Source: a delta proteobacterium NaphS2 | GTDB taxonomy: Bacteria; Desulfobacterota; DSM-4660; Desulfatiglandales; Desulfatiglandaceae | DNA: 64,000 nt | Direction: 5' to 3' | Assembly: GCA_000179315.1 (NCBI GenBank) | Contig: ADZZ01000176.1 | Coordinates: 1 to 64,000, forward strand | In this document: positions 15,179 to 25,078 of the stretch, piece by piece | How the letters are laid out: each line of letters opens with the position of its first letter | Position numbering within the stretch: the stretch's first letter is position 1 | The notes under the pieces: generated by a model | What the model saw: the letters and a program-made list of their open reading frames with translations, nothing else | What the model was told of the DNA's origin: nothing | Databases searched by the model: none | Program-made: the position numbers and the translations under genes

Positions 15179-18100
15179 ATGTTATCAAAATTTTTCCTGG
15201 ACAGACCCGTTTTCGCCTGGGTGATTGCCATCGTCATGATGGCGGCCGGCGGGCTGGCCATCTACAGCCTGCCCGTATCGCAGTATCCTCCCATCGCGCC
15301 GCCTTCCATCGCCATCGACGCATTTTTCCCCGGAGCGTCCGCCGAGACCGTTGAGAACACCGTAACCCAGATCATCGAACAGAAGATGACCGGTCTGGAT
15401 GACATGATTTACCTTACCGGCAACAGTTCTTCATCGGGCGCATCCCGCATCGAACTGACCTTTGCCCCGGGGACCGATCCGGATCTGGCCTGGTCCAAGG
15501 TACAGAACAAGCTTCAACTGGCCATGGCCAGCCTGCCGGACATGGTGCAGCGCCAAGGGGTCAAGGTCAGCAAATCCACCCGAAACTACCTGATTCTCGT
15601 GGGGCTCATCTCGGAAGACGGCAGCATGGACGGCGTAGACCTGCGGGACTATGCCCAATCCAATCTGGAGAAAATCCTGTCCCGGGTGCCGGGTGTGGGG
15701 GAAGTGGAAAATTTCGGCTCCCAGTATGCCATGCGGATCTGGGTCGATCCCGACAAGCTGACCAGTTACAACCTGACCATGGAAGACGTGGTCATGGCGC
15801 TCGAGGCCTACAACGTGGAGGTCTCCGCCGGCCAGTTCGGCGGAGCGCCCGCAACGAAAAATCAGCGCCTGAATGCCGCCATCATCGTCCAGCATTTGCT
15901 CCAGACGCCGGAGGAGTTCGCCGCCATCCCCGTCCGCACCAATCCCGACGGATCCGTGATCCGGATCAAGGACATCGGTCGCACGGAACTGGGAACCGAA
16001 CGTTACGACGTCATAAACGATTACAACGGCAAGCCCGCCGCCGCCATGGCCATCCGGCAGGTGGCCGGCGCCAATGCGCTGGATACGGCCAATGCGGTCA
16101 AAGAAAAACTGAAGGAGATGAGCCGGTATTTCCCCCCCGGCATGAAGGTGGTATACCCCTACGACACCACCCCCTTTACCGTGGTGGCCATCGAGGAGGT
16201 GGTCAAGACTCTGATCGAGGCGGTCCTGCTGGTCTTTGCCATCATGTATCTCTTCATGGGGACCTTTCGGGCAACGCTCATTCCCACCATCGCCGTTCCG
16301 GTGGTGCTCCTGGGGACCTTCGGAGTCCTGGGGTTTTTCGGCTTTTCCATCAACATGTTGACCATGTTCGCCATGGTGCTGGCCATCGGACTCCTGGTGG
16401 ACGACGCCATCGTGGTGGTGGAGAACGTGGAGCGGATCATGAGCGAGGAAGGACTTTCGCCCAGGGAAGCCACGGCCAAATCCATGGACCAGATCACCAG
16501 CGCCCTGGTGGGCATCGGCCTTGTGCTCTCGGCGGTTTTCGGTCCCATGGCATTCTTCTCGGGATCCACCGGGGTCATCTACCGCCAGTTTTCCGTAACC
16601 GTCATCGCTTCCATGCTCCTTTCGGTTCTCGTGGCCCTGATCCTGACACCGGTGCTCTGTGCCTCCCTTCTCAAACCCACTCCCAAGGGACACGAACCGG
16701 CGGACCATGCGGTTTTTTTTCTGCGCCCCTTTTTCAGATGGTTCGACCGTTTCTTTTTCCGCGTTAGAGACCTGTATGTGAAGCTGGTGGGACGGGTTCT
16801 GGCCCAAAAAATCCGCTATCTAGTCCTGTTTCTGCTGATCGTGGGCGCCATGGGGTATTTGTTCCAGCGCATGCCCACCGCCTATCTGCCCGATGAAGAC
16901 CAGGGGGTGCTGACGGTTCAGGCCATGCTTCCATCAGGCTCCACCCTGGAGCAGACCCGAAAGGTCATGAACCGGGTCAGAGACTATTTTCTGGAGCACG
17001 AAAAAGACGTGGTGGAATCCTTCATGTCCATCTCGGGAATCAGTTTTGCCGGTCAGGGACAGAACATGGCCCTGGGATTTGTCAAGCTCAAGGACTGGGA
17101 CCTGCGCGAGCGGCCGGAACTGAAGGTCCGGGCCATTGCCGGCAGGGCCATGGCAGCATTCTCACGGATAAAAGAGGCCATGGTGTTCGCCTTTCCGCCG
17201 CCGGCGGTTGTTGAACTGGGCAATGCCACGGGCTTTGATTTTGAGCTGCAGGACCGGGGCGGCCTGGGCCACGAGAAATTGATGGCGGCCCGCAATCAGC
17301 TCCTGGGCATGGCGTCGCAGGATCCGCGGCTGGTGAGGGTCCGGCCCAACGGCATGGAGGATGTGCCCGAATACCGGATTGACGTGGATTGGGACAAGGC
17401 AGGCGCCCTGGGGGTTCCCGTCACCTCCATCCACGATACCATCGCATCGGCATTCGGCAGCGCCTATGTCAACGACTTTATCCAGGCCGGACGGGTCAAA
17501 CGGGTCTATGTCCAGGCGGACGCCCCTTACCGCATGCTGCCGGACGATTTGAAGAGACTCTACGTGCGAAACAGCGCGGGAAAGATGGTTCCGTTCTCAT
17601 CCTTTGCCTCCGGACGCTGGACCCTGGGATCTCCCAAGCTGGAGCGCTACAACGCCTTTCCGGCCATCAACATCTGGGGCGAGCCGGCACCCGGGATGAG
17701 TTCCGGCGAGGCCATGGCCGCCATGGAGGAAATCGCGTCCAAGCTGCCCCAGGGGATCGGCTTTGACTGGACCGGACTTTCCTACCAGGAACGCATGGCA
17801 ACGGCCCAGGGCCCGATCCTCTACGCCTTTTCCATTTTCGTGATCTTTCTGGTCCTGGCGGCGCTCTATGAGAGCTGGCCCATTCCCATCGCGATCCTGA
17901 TGACCCTGCCCTTGGGCGTCATCGGGGGCGTCATCAGTTCCAGCATGCGGGGGTTTCCCAATGACGTCTATTTCCAGATCGGGCTGCTCACCATCCTGGG
18001 GCTCACCACCAAGAACGCCATCCTGATCGTCCAGTTTGCCAAGGCCAGGGTGGCGGAAGGCGCGGACCTGGTGGCGGCGACGCTGGAAGCGGCAAAATTG

Positions 18101-18361
18101 CGGCTCCGCCCCATTGTCATGACCTCGCTGGCCTTCGGATTCGGCGTGTTGCCGCTGGCCATTGCCACCGGCGCGGGGGCCGGGGCGCAAACCGCCATCG
18201 GCACCGGCGTGCTGGGCGGTATGGTGACCTCCACCGTCCTGGTAACAGTGTTTGCGCCGCTCTTTTATGTGGTCATCTACAAGGGATTGGGCAAATACCG
18301 GAAACGCGTCACCATGAAGCACGCGGATACATCCACGTCAGGGGGTTCATCGCATGAATAG
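15179..18361 (+). CDS. RND multidrug efflux pump, AcrB/HAE1 family
   Basis: The start is at ATG 15179, 6 nt after GGAGG; a GTG just before it is too close. The 1060-residue product begins MLSKFFLDRPVFAWVIAIVMM and has the twelve-helix RND plan with two large periplasmic loops. The proton-relay acidic pair is present (LLVDDAIVVVENV, about residue 405) and the matching Lys lies in TTKNAILIVQFAK (about residue 945). PVSQYPPIAPPSI and PGASAETVENTV are AcrB hallmarks. It is the middle gene of an adaptor-pump-channel operon. Confidence 0.95.
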   Translation: MLSKFFLDRPVFAWVIAIVMMAAGGLAIYSLPVSQYPPIAPPSIAIDAFFPGASAETVENTVTQIIEQKMTGLDDMIYLTGNSSSSGASRIELTFAPGTDPDLAWSKVQNKLQLAMASLPDMVQRQGVKVSKSTRNYLILVGLISEDGSMDGVDLRDYAQSNLEKILSRVPGVGEVENFGSQYAMRIWVDPDKLTSYNLTMEDVVMALEAYNVEVSAGQFGGAPATKNQRLNAAIIVQHLLQTPEEFAAIPVRTNPDGSVIRIKDIGRTELGTERYDVINDYNGKPAAAMAIRQVAGANALDTANAVKEKLKEMSRYFPPGMKVVYPYDTTPFTVVAIEEVVKTLIEAVLLVFAIMYLFMGTFRATLIPTIAVPVVLLGTFGVLGFFGFSINMLTMFAMVLAIGLLVDDAIVVVENVERIMSEEGLSPREATAKSMDQITSALVGIGLVLSAVFGPMAFFSGSTGVIYRQFSVTVIASMLLSVLVALILTPVLCASLLKPTPKGHEPADHAVFFLRPFFRWFDRFFFRVRDLYVKLVGRVLAQKIRYLVLFLLIVGAMGYLFQRMPTAYLPDEDQGVLTVQAMLPSGSTLEQTRKVMNRVRDYFLEHEKDVVESFMSISGISFAGQGQNMALGFVKLKDWDLRERPELKVRAIAGRAMAAFSRIKEAMVFAFPPPAVVELGNATGFDFELQDRGGLGHEKLMAARNQLLGMASQDPRLVRVRPNGMEDVPEYRIDVDWDKAGALGVPVTSIHDTIASAFGSAYVNDFIQAGRVKRVYVQADAPYRMLPDDLKRLYVRNSAGKMVPFSSFASGRWTLGSPKLERYNAFPAINIWGEPAPGMSSGEAMAAMEEIASKLPQGIGFDWTGLSYQERMATAQGPILYAFSIFVIFLVLAALYESWPIPIAILMTLPLGVIGGVISSSMRGFPNDVYFQIGLLTILGLTTKNAILIVQFAKARVAEGADLVAATLEAAKLRLRPIVMTSLAFGFGVLPLAIATGAGAGAQTAIGTGVLGGMVTSTVLVTVFAPLFYVVIYKGLGKYRKRVTMKHADTSTSGGSSHE

Positions 18362-19787
18362 ACAACCGTGGTTTTTATTGGTCGGAATCGTCCTCCTTCT
18401 GGGCGGTTGCACTCTGGCGCCGGAATACACCCGGCCCGAAGCGCCGATCCCGGCCCAATGGCCGCAGGGCGCAGCCTACAGGAACACGCAATCCATGCCC
18501 GGACAACCGACGGTTCCGGAGATCAAATGGCAGGATTTTTTTGCCGACAAAGCGCTCAAAAAAATCATTGAAACGGCCCTGGACAACAACCTCGACCTGC
18601 GGCTTGCGGCCCTGAACGTGGAAAGGGCACAAGCCCTCTATGGTGTTCAGCGGGCCGAACTGTTTCCCGCAATCAATGCTCAAGGCAGTGAAAGCAAACA
18701 GCGGACACCGGCCGACCTCGAAAGCACGGGTGAATCCACGAACACGTCACGATATGACGTCAATCTGGGCGTTGCCTCCTGGGAAATCGATTTCTTCGGC
18801 CGCATTCGCAGCCTGGAAGAGCAGGCCCTGCAGGAATACCTGGCCTCGGAACAGGGCCGCCGCAGCGCACAGATTGCGCTGGTGGCGGAGGTTGCCAGGA
18901 TATACCTGACCCTGGCCGCGGATCGAAGCAGGCTCGATCTGGCCCGATCCACCCTTTTGTCCCAGGAGGCCAATTATCGTTTAATCAAAAGACGCTTTGA
19001 ACTGGGCCTCGGTACGGAGCTGGATCTGCGTCAGGCACAAACCCGGGTGGATACGGCTCGAAGAGATATTCCCCGCTTCACCCAATTTGTGGCACAGGAT
19101 CAAAATGCACTCAATCTCCTGGCAGGCGCTCCGGTGCCGGAAGGTCTTTTGCCCATGGATTTGAAGAGCGTTGTCCCGCCCGAAGAGCTTTCTCCGGGTC
19201 TTTCTTCCGAGGTGCTCCTGAACCGGCCTGACATTATGGCGGCCGAGCACCGGCTCAAGGGGGCCTACGCCTTTATCGGCGCGGCCCGGGCCGCCTTTTT
19301 TCCCCGTATCTCCCTCACCGCCGCCTTCGGGACCGCCAGCGACGAGCTGTCCGGTCTGTTCAGCGCCGGTTCGGCCGCCTGGAACTTCACGCCGGTCATC
19401 GTCCTGCCGATTTTTGACGCCCGCATCTGGGCCGCCCTGCGGGTCAGCAAAGCGGACCGGGACATTATTTTGACTCAGTATGAAAGGACCATCCAGACGG
19501 CTTTCAGGGAAGTGGCCGATTCCCTCGCGGTACAGGGTACCATAAACCAACAGGTGGCGGCCCAACAATCCCTGGTCAATGCGACCGAGGAAACCTATCG
19601 GCTCTCAAATATTCGCTATGAAAAAGGGCTTGACAACTACCTGAGCGTCCTTGTTGCACAGCAATCCCTCTATGCGCAGCAGCAGGCGCTGATCGAACTC
19701 CGTCTGGCCAGGCTCGCCAACCGGGTGAGCCTCTACGCGGTGTTGGGCGGAGGCGGCGGCCCGGCCGAGGCAAACCAGGGTGGGTAA
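18354..19787 (+). CDS. Outer membrane efflux channel lipoprotein (OprM/NodT family)
   Basis: A 477-residue protein with a lipoprotein signal (LLLGGCTLAPEYTRPEAP), the PxYxRP motif typical of OprM and NodT channels, and two repeats of the outer membrane efflux domain (about residues 65-260 and 285-465). GLGTELDLRQAQTRVD and YEKGLDNYLSVLVAQQSLY mark equivalent helices of the two halves. The start overlaps the pump gene by 8 nt, confirming a single transcription unit. Confidence 0.93.
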   Translation: MNRQPWFLLVGIVLLLGGCTLAPEYTRPEAPIPAQWPQGAAYRNTQSMPGQPTVPEIKWQDFFADKALKKIIETALDNNLDLRLAALNVERAQALYGVQRAELFPAINAQGSESKQRTPADLESTGESTNTSRYDVNLGVASWEIDFFGRIRSLEEQALQEYLASEQGRRSAQIALVAEVARIYLTLAADRSRLDLARSTLLSQEANYRLIKRRFELGLGTELDLRQAQTRVDTARRDIPRFTQFVAQDQNALNLLAGAPVPEGLLPMDLKSVVPPEELSPGLSSEVLLNRPDIMAAEHRLKGAYAFIGAARAAFFPRISLTAAFGTASDELSGLFSAGSAAWNFTPVIVLPIFDARIWAALRVSKADRDIILTQYERTIQTAFREVADSLAVQGTINQQVAAQQSLVNATEETYRLSNIRYEKGLDNYLSVLVAQQSLYAQQQALIELRLARLANRVSLYAVLGGGGGPAEANQGG

Positions 19788-19848
19788 TGGCCAAAGGCCT
19801 GGCGGAAGAAAACGCATTCCGGATAAACATGAGGAAGGAGTCCCCAAG

Positions 19849-20652
19849 ATGCAAAAAGGACCGAACTTCGATCAAACACACAGTTTCTTTTCAGCCAAGA
19901 GAATCGACGACATTGTCATCCTCAGATTTAATGAACATCTCCTTTCTTCAGCCGCTGATTCAAAGGGCAAGTGGCACCTTTTCGATTACCTTGATCTTGT
20001 TTCCAGAAGTGATGAGATCAAAGTGGTTCTCGTTTTGGGCCTTTCTCCCGAAACGGGATGCAAAGGGTATACTCGATTTCATCATGAAGCAATGGAATCC
20101 GAGTGCGATCAGCGTGTTGTTGAGAGATTGTACAATTCGGTCAACCAGTTCATCTTGAATATTGTGGCACTGGATAAAATCACCGTTCATGCGGACAAAG
20201 GAGAAGTAATTTCTCTCTTTTTGAATGTAAGCCTGGCGTGCAACTACAGAATAGTCGCCGATGACACGGTTTTCGTTAATCCATGCCTGAAGCTGGGGCT
20301 GGTGCCGAAAGGCGGTGGCGCCTTTTTCCTTCCCAAAATACTGGGAGAGGGCCGGGCATTGGAAATCCTGTTATCCGAGGAAGAGATCCCCGCCTGGAGA
20401 GCTCTGGAACTTGGTCTTGTGGACAAACTTGTGCCTGTGGATGGACTTGAAAATGCCGCATTGGAAACCGCACGGAGATTTGCCCGTAAGCCGGGCTCCG
20501 CTCTGGCAGGCGTCAAAAGGCTCCTGAGTTATTCCATGAAAGACCTGGAGGATTTCCTGCGACTCGAAAACGAGGTGCTCCTGAGGATTGAAAGGACGCA
20601 AGAATTCAAAAAAAGGCTGCGGGAAGAATACGCGAAAACCGGAGGATCCTAA
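19849..20652 (+). CDS. Enoyl-CoA hydratase/isomerase-family protein
   Basis: The start is at ATG 19849 behind AAGGAG; the longer in-frame form has no comparable site. The 267-residue protein has the crotonase pattern: DDIVILRFNEHLL, VISLFLNVSLACNYRIVADDTVFVNPCLKLGLVPKGGGAFFLPKILG and a C-terminal helical trimerisation region. The usual oxyanion-hole pattern G-x-D-L is altered, and the catalytic Glu region reads LVPKGGGAFFLP, so it may be a divergent or non-hydratase member. It follows the pump operon by 61 nt on the same strand and could be co-transcribed; no functional link to efflux is evident. Confidence 0.75.
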   Translation: MQKGPNFDQTHSFFSAKRIDDIVILRFNEHLLSSAADSKGKWHLFDYLDLVSRSDEIKVVLVLGLSPETGCKGYTRFHHEAMESECDQRVVERLYNSVNQFILNIVALDKITVHADKGEVISLFLNVSLACNYRIVADDTVFVNPCLKLGLVPKGGGAFFLPKILGEGRALEILLSEEEIPAWRALELGLVDKLVPVDGLENAALETARRFARKPGSALAGVKRLLSYSMKDLEDFLRLENEVLLRIERTQEFKKRLREEYAKTGGS

Positions 20653-20725
20653 CCGGGCTGAAGAAACCGCCGATATAAAGGATTACGCGTTTCGAGGATA
20701 TTTCCCGCATAAACGTTCGTTACGT

Positions 20726-22300
20726 TTACCTTCTCCTCCGTTTATCATGTTTGACTTTTCCGTAATCGATACTCAGCCTTTTCATCCGCCCCCGCAGGGT
20801 GCTCGGATGCAGTCCGAGGATATGCGCGGCCCCGTCTTTGCCTTCCACTTTCCCCCCGGTGCGTGCCAGGGCCTTATGAATGTGGTTTCTCATGGCCTGG
20901 TCCAAAGGCAAAATGTCACGGTTGTCTTCCCCATGAACCCCGAATCGGTCCGTGTCCGTGAAAGAAGGTAATGGCATGGGATCCAGACGCAGGGGACCTT
21001 CACCGCCCGCAATCTGGTTTTGGATGAGCGCCCTTTCCACCAGATTCTCCAATTCCCTCACGTTTCCCGGCCAGTGATACGCCTGTAAGCGGTCCAGTAA
21101 TCCACGATCCAATGCCGGCAGAGAATGGATTTTGAGTTCCCTTGATTTACGTTCCATGAAATGGGCGGCCAAGGCCGGTATGTCTTCTTTCCGGTGACGA
21201 AGCGGTGGAATCGTGATGGGGAATACGTTGAGCCGGAACCACAGATCTTCACGAAACCTGCCCGATCGAACCATTTCTTCCATGTTCCGGTGGGTGGCAC
21301 TAACGATGCGTACGTCCACCGGGATAGATTCGGTCCCTCCCACCCTTTCGATTTCATGCTGCTGGAGCACCCGAAGCAGTCTCACCTGAGCTGCAAGAGG
21401 CAGATCTCCAATCTCGTCCAGGAAAATGGTCCCGGTATGGGCCCTTTCAAAACGGCCCCGCTTTCTGGATATGGCGCCGGTAAAGGCCCCCTTTTCATGC
21501 CCGAACAATTCGCTGTCGATCAGTCCTTCAGGGATGGCGCCGCAGTTCACTTTGATGAAGGGCTTGTTTTGACGCGGGGAGGAATAGTGGATGGCGTTGG
21601 CAAAAACTTCTTTGCCTACCCCGGTTTCGCCCACAAGCAGGACCGGATTGTTCAGGAGCGCCACCTGTCGTACCGCTTCGGTCACCTCTTTGAGACCGAA
21701 ATCCGCGCCGATAATGGTGTCGCCGGTCATCTCCAGAATCTGTCGGTGAAGATAGCGATTGTCGTCGGACACCATATCCCGAAGCCGAAGGATCTCCTGG
21801 TGTTGAAGGATATTGGATATGGCTATGGCAAAGGGTTCATGGAGCAAGGAAATCAGTTCCCCATGGAATTCAGTGTAGCGGCCTTTGCCTTCCACGAACA
21901 GACACAGGATCCCCAGCCGTTTCCCGTCAAGTTCCAGATCCATGATAAGAAGCGATGAATCTGCCGGCAAAAACATGGACAGGACCCGCTTCACGGGAGG
22001 TTCCTCTTTATCCAGATCATTGATAATGGTCATCCCGGGCGCCTGGGTCCATTTTTCTTTCATCCAATGCCAAAATGCCCTGGGCATGGGAATGGTGTTA
22101 TCCGGTTCCTGCAAATAAGGAGGCCAGATGGAAGCCAGTATCCTGCCGAGATTCAGTCCCGGATCGTATAAGGCGAAGAGCATACCGGAGATCGGCATAT
22201 ACTCCTTCAAATAATTCATGCACCGCTTCTTTGCGGTTTCGATGTTCAAGCTGCTGAAAATGCTCAATGTTGCCTGGCGAAAAAACGTGTTTTCACTCAC
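20726..22300 (-). CDS. Sigma-54-dependent transcriptional activator, copy A
   Basis: About 524 residues from a GTG at 22300, where similarity to copy B begins; an in-frame GTG at 22312 is possible and the start is uncertain. Domains: an N-terminal GAF-like sensor (about residues 1-170), AAA+ ATPase with Walker [12 protein letters not shown], the sigma-54 contact loop [13 protein letters not shown], Walker [13 protein letters not shown] and the arginine region [14 protein letters not shown], then a Fis-type HTH ([19 protein letters not shown]). No receiver domain is present, so control is probably by a ligand of the GAF domain (FhlA/NorR style). It ends [16 protein letters not shown]. It converges on the enoyl-CoA hydratase-like gene. 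Confidence 0.9.
   Translation of the reverse strand: MSENTFFRQATLSIFSSLNIETAKKRCMNYLKEYMPISGMLFALYDPGLNLGRILASIWPPYLQEPDNTIPMPRAFWHWMKEKWTQAPGMTIINDLDKEEPPVKRVLSMFLPADSSLLIMDLELDGKRLGILCLFVEGKGRYTEFHGELISLLHEPFAIAISNILQHQEILRLRDMVSDDNRYLHRQILEMTGDTIIGADFGLKEVTEAVRQVALLNNPVLLVGETGVGKEVFANAIHYSSPRQNKPFIKVNCGAIPEGLIDSELFGHEKGAFTGAISRKRGRFERAHTGTIFLDEIGDLPLAAQVRLLRVLQQHEIERVGGTESIPVDVRIVSATHRNMEEMVRSGRFREDLWFRLNVFPITIPPLRHRKEDIPALAAHFMERKSRELKIHSLPALDRGLLDRLQAYHWPGNVRELENLVERALIQNQIAGGEGPLRLDPMPLPSFTDTDRFGVHGEDNRDILPLDQAMRNHIHKALARTGGKVEGKDGAAHILGLHPSTLRGRMKRLSIDYGKVKHDKRRRR
20741..22293 (-). repeat. Long direct repeat, copy A (paired with 59231-60783)
   Basis: This 1.55-kb block aligns without any insertion or deletion to 59231-60783 (constant offset 38,490). 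The stretch 20865-21589 (725 bases) has no difference from 59355-60079, while the sensor-coding part and the last 100 bases of the gene carry scattered substitutions. It spans nearly the whole sigma-54 activator gene. Confidence 0.93.
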
Positions 22301-22590
22301 GGCCAACACCCATCGCTTTCTTGGCAATAACTCTCCACAGCACACCTCTTTCCTATTTGGTAGCTTAACATCTTTCTGCCAAATAAAAAAGGTTAAACTG
22401 CTCAATACAACAGCCATCAATCCATCTATTAGATAACCATTTGATATCTATTATAGTTATATTCGGAACGAATATTGCTGAAAGTTTTGGCGGAAAAGCA
22501 TGGGGGAGCGTTTCGGTTAAAGCAGGCTCCCAAAAAGGCGTTACGTTCATATGCTCGATTTCCAAGGATCTATAAACGGGTGATAGATCG

Positions 22591-23958
22591 ATGGCAAAGA
22601 AGCGACTTACGATGTTTGACCGGATTCACCAAAAACGGCCATTCCGGTTTCCAACCGCGGGGGACGTCGAGCGGCCCGAACTTGACAGGGCTCTGATATA
22701 TGTGAACCTCCGCCGACAGCGCATCCTGGTCTGGGTGTTTATCTCATTTCATTTGGCCATCATTTGGCAATATTTTGCGAGAACGGGAAATATTGGTTCG
22801 CCCTATATCGCAGCCGGGGACCTGGGTGCGCTCCTGTGCGGCATCGTGTTTCTAATCGCAGCGGGCAGGCCGGCCTCTCCGGCGGAGATTCATCGGGGCC
22901 ACCGGTTCTGCGAAGGGGCGCTATTCGTTTTGATTTTCCTTGGCGCGGGGTCCCAAATCGACCTTCTGGCGCCCGAACACCCCTCTATTGCCCCTTATGT
23001 TCTGAACATCTTCCTCTCGGCCGCCTTTTTTTATCTGTCCGGCCCGAAGATGGTCGTATTGTTCAGCCTGGCCTGGTTTGTCTGGATGGCTGTGGTCTGG
23101 CACGTTTCAACCGACCTGCGCTTTCCTGCTGAAATGGTCGTCGCCGGTGCGCTCGCCACCGCCTTGTCCATGATGATCGCCCGCATCAACTACGTCTCCT
23201 TTGCCAAGGATTTCCTGAATTGGCGTATCATTGAACGACATAAGCAACAGCTGAAGGAGCTTGAAGTTTTGAACGAAATTTCCGCACGACTGGCGCACGA
23301 AATCCGCAACCCCCTGATGTCGGCAGGCGGCTTTGCGCGAAGGCTCGCCTCGTCCATACGTCCGGAGGATCCGAACCGGGCAAAGGCGGAAATTATCGTA
23401 AAGGAAGTGGCAAGGCTGGAGGCGATTCTCCGCATGATCCTGGACTACCTGAAGCCTTTGGCGTATAATAAGTCACAAACTGATCCAAATCGGTTTGTTG
23501 AAAGGGCGTTGAACCGCCTGGACGCGGAAATCGAGAAGCGAAAAACGCGGATAGATCTCCAATTGGATCCGGGACTTCCCGATATTTCCGCTGACCCTGA
23601 AATAATGGCCCAGGTCGTAGGAGCTCTGATCGAGGATGCCCTGGACCGGATGCCGGAAGCAGCCACTCTCGCTGTTGCGACGTTACGGGAAGACAATATG
23701 TTCAAGCTGGTGATGCGGTATCCCGTCCTGAAAATGTCACCCGCTGATGTGGAGGATTTCTTCTATCCTTTCACCCCCTCCCGGCTGGCGCACGATACCG
23801 GCCATGATACAGTGGATCTCACCAAGTCTAGAATTTTGGTGGAAAAACATGGCGGGGAAATCAATGTCAGGCTCCCGGACTCAGGTGAAATTCTCATAGA
23901 GATGTCATTGCCGTTGACCTCCATTTCATCAGTTGCGCTTCAAAAAGGGGGTATGTGA
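22591..23958 (+). CDS. Membrane histidine kinase-like protein with degenerate ATPase domain
   Basis: A 455-residue protein. Six hydrophobic segments lie between about residues 45 and 205 (for example ILVWVFISFHLAIIWQYFA and MVVLFSLAWFVWMAVVWHV), followed by a HisKA domain with the phospho-acceptor motif ARLAHEIRNPLMSAGGF (His at about residue 235). The catalytic domain is abnormal: the N-box reads ALIEDALDRMPE, with Asp where Asn is expected, the DxGxG motif is absent, and the glycine lid reads DTGHDTVDLTKSRILVEKHGG. It may therefore not bind ATP. No response regulator is adjacent. It sits between sigma-54 activator copy A and the lipid locus. Confidence 0.78.
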   Translation: MAKKRLTMFDRIHQKRPFRFPTAGDVERPELDRALIYVNLRRQRILVWVFISFHLAIIWQYFARTGNIGSPYIAAGDLGALLCGIVFLIAAGRPASPAEIHRGHRFCEGALFVLIFLGAGSQIDLLAPEHPSIAPYVLNIFLSAAFFYLSGPKMVVLFSLAWFVWMAVVWHVSTDLRFPAEMVVAGALATALSMMIARINYVSFAKDFLNWRIIERHKQQLKELEVLNEISARLAHEIRNPLMSAGGFARRLASSIRPEDPNRAKAEIIVKEVARLEAILRMILDYLKPLAYNKSQTDPNRFVERALNRLDAEIEKRKTRIDLQLDPGLPDISADPEIMAQVVGALIEDALDRMPEAATLAVATLREDNMFKLVMRYPVLKMSPADVEDFFYPFTPSRLAHDTGHDTVDLTKSRILVEKHGGEINVRLPDSGEILIEMSLPLTSISSVALQKGGM

Positions 23959-24050
23959 TTCGGATGGGACCTGATTTTGGGAAGGTCAAGGAGGCGACTT
24001 GACTATGAAGCTTTTTTTCAAAACGAGGATAAGAGAGCAAAAATTTTCTG

Positions 24051-25055
24051 ATGTCTGTTCAAATAAATTGGCGTGTTGTTATTTGTATATGCGTTTGTTT
24101 TACGAGTACACCGGTTTCGGGAAGTGAGCTGTATCTATTTGGAGGCCTTACAAGTTCATCGGATGGAAGCACACCCGGTTGGCAGTTGTCCTATTGGGAA
24201 GATCTTGGCGACCAATTCGCCTATAGCGTTTCATGGATCAACGAAGGTCATCTGACGGGACACCATCGCGATGGCCCCGCATGCCAGTTATGGGGGCGTA
24301 CGAACCTGTTAAAGGGGAAACTGTCGCTTGCCGGGGGGGTCGGTCCGTACCTCTTCTTTGACACGCTGCAAACCGGAGGATCCATGTACAAGGATATTGA
24401 GCATGGCTTGGCCGGCGTCGGAAGCCTTTCCGCTACCTGGCATACGGAAAGCGGATGGCTGGTTCAATTGCTTGGCAATTACATAGTTGCCGAGAGCAAT
24501 ATCAATACGGGCTCGATCCTGTTGGGAATCGGATATGACCTCGACAAATTGGGCAGGCCGAAATCTCGTTCCGTGAAACCGCGATCCGCAACGGACGGTG
24601 ATAACGGCGTCAAGGATATGGATAACGAAATCACGGTGTTTCTGGGCGGCACCTCCATCAATGCCTCGAAGAAGTCACAGACTTCCATCGCAACGGGCAT
24701 CGAATATCGGCGCAACATTATTCCATATCTCGACTGGACCATCGGTTGGCTCTACGAAGGAAATATGAGCCTGATCCGACGGGGCGGTTTAACCACGCAA
24801 TTCTGGCCGACAAAATCATTTCTGGACAATCGCATCAGCCTCGGCATGGGGCTGGGAATGTATGTTGCCCTTGACACCCGATATTCAGCCGGGGCCGGCG
24901 AAGACGAAGATGAAACGCTTCTCGGTCTGATAACGCCTACCATCAGCTATCGATTTGCAGGGCCCTGGTTGGTTCGGCTTTCATGGAACCGCACGGTTTC
25001 CCGTTACGATCGGGACGCCGATGTTATCCTCGTCGGGATCGGGTATGGATTTTAA
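24051..25055 (+). CDS. Outer membrane beta-barrel protein with internal duplication
   Basis: A 334-residue protein with a signal peptide (VVICICVCFTSTPVSGS) and two similar halves of about 140 residues. Half 1 runs SELYLFGGLTSSS ... YSVSWINEGHL ... LSLAGGVGPYLFFDT ... LLGIGYDL. Half 2 runs NEITVFLGGTSIN ... DWTIGWLYEGNM ... ISLGMGLGMYVALDT ... LVGIGYGF. Each half has alternating hydrophobic strands and ends in an aromatic, as outer membrane barrels do. The polar linker at about residues 168-192 joins them. I do not recognise a named family. It directly precedes an LptG-like permease (23 nt), suggesting a role in the lipid locus. A stronger ribosome site (23988-23994) stands before an ATG at 24005 in another frame. 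Confidence 0.7.
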   Translation: MSVQINWRVVICICVCFTSTPVSGSELYLFGGLTSSSDGSTPGWQLSYWEDLGDQFAYSVSWINEGHLTGHHRDGPACQLWGRTNLLKGKLSLAGGVGPYLFFDTLQTGGSMYKDIEHGLAGVGSLSATWHTESGWLVQLLGNYIVAESNINTGSILLGIGYDLDKLGRPKSRSVKPRSATDGDNGVKDMDNEITVFLGGTSINASKKSQTSIATGIEYRRNIIPYLDWTIGWLYEGNMSLIRRGGLTTQFWPTKSFLDNRISLGMGLGMYVALDTRYSAGAGEDEDETLLGLITPTISYRFAGPWLVRLSWNRTVSRYDRDADVILVGIGYGF

Positions 25056-25078
25056 GGTTGCACGGAGAGACAAAATGA

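Noticed and set aside
13925-16807. Long open frames on the minus strand opposite the RND adaptor and pump genes (up to 458 codons)
   Set aside because: They are rich in His, Gly, Gln and Arg, lack ribosome sites and oppose genes with clear motifs; they are shadows of codon bias.
19849-20652. Enoyl-CoA hydratase-like gene as a beta-oxidation enzyme linked to the lipid locus
   Set aside because: It is separated from the lipid locus by the activator and kinase genes and follows the RND operon; no supporting context.
20865-21589. Insertion sequence as the cause of the repeated activator genes
   Set aside because: No transposase, terminal inverted repeats or target duplications were found at either copy; homology ends at the gene limits.
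21161-21958. A 265-codon plus-strand frame opposite sigma-54 activator copy A, repeated at 59651-60448 opposite copy B
   Set aside because: Its conservation is explained by the duplication of the activator gene; no protein-like features.
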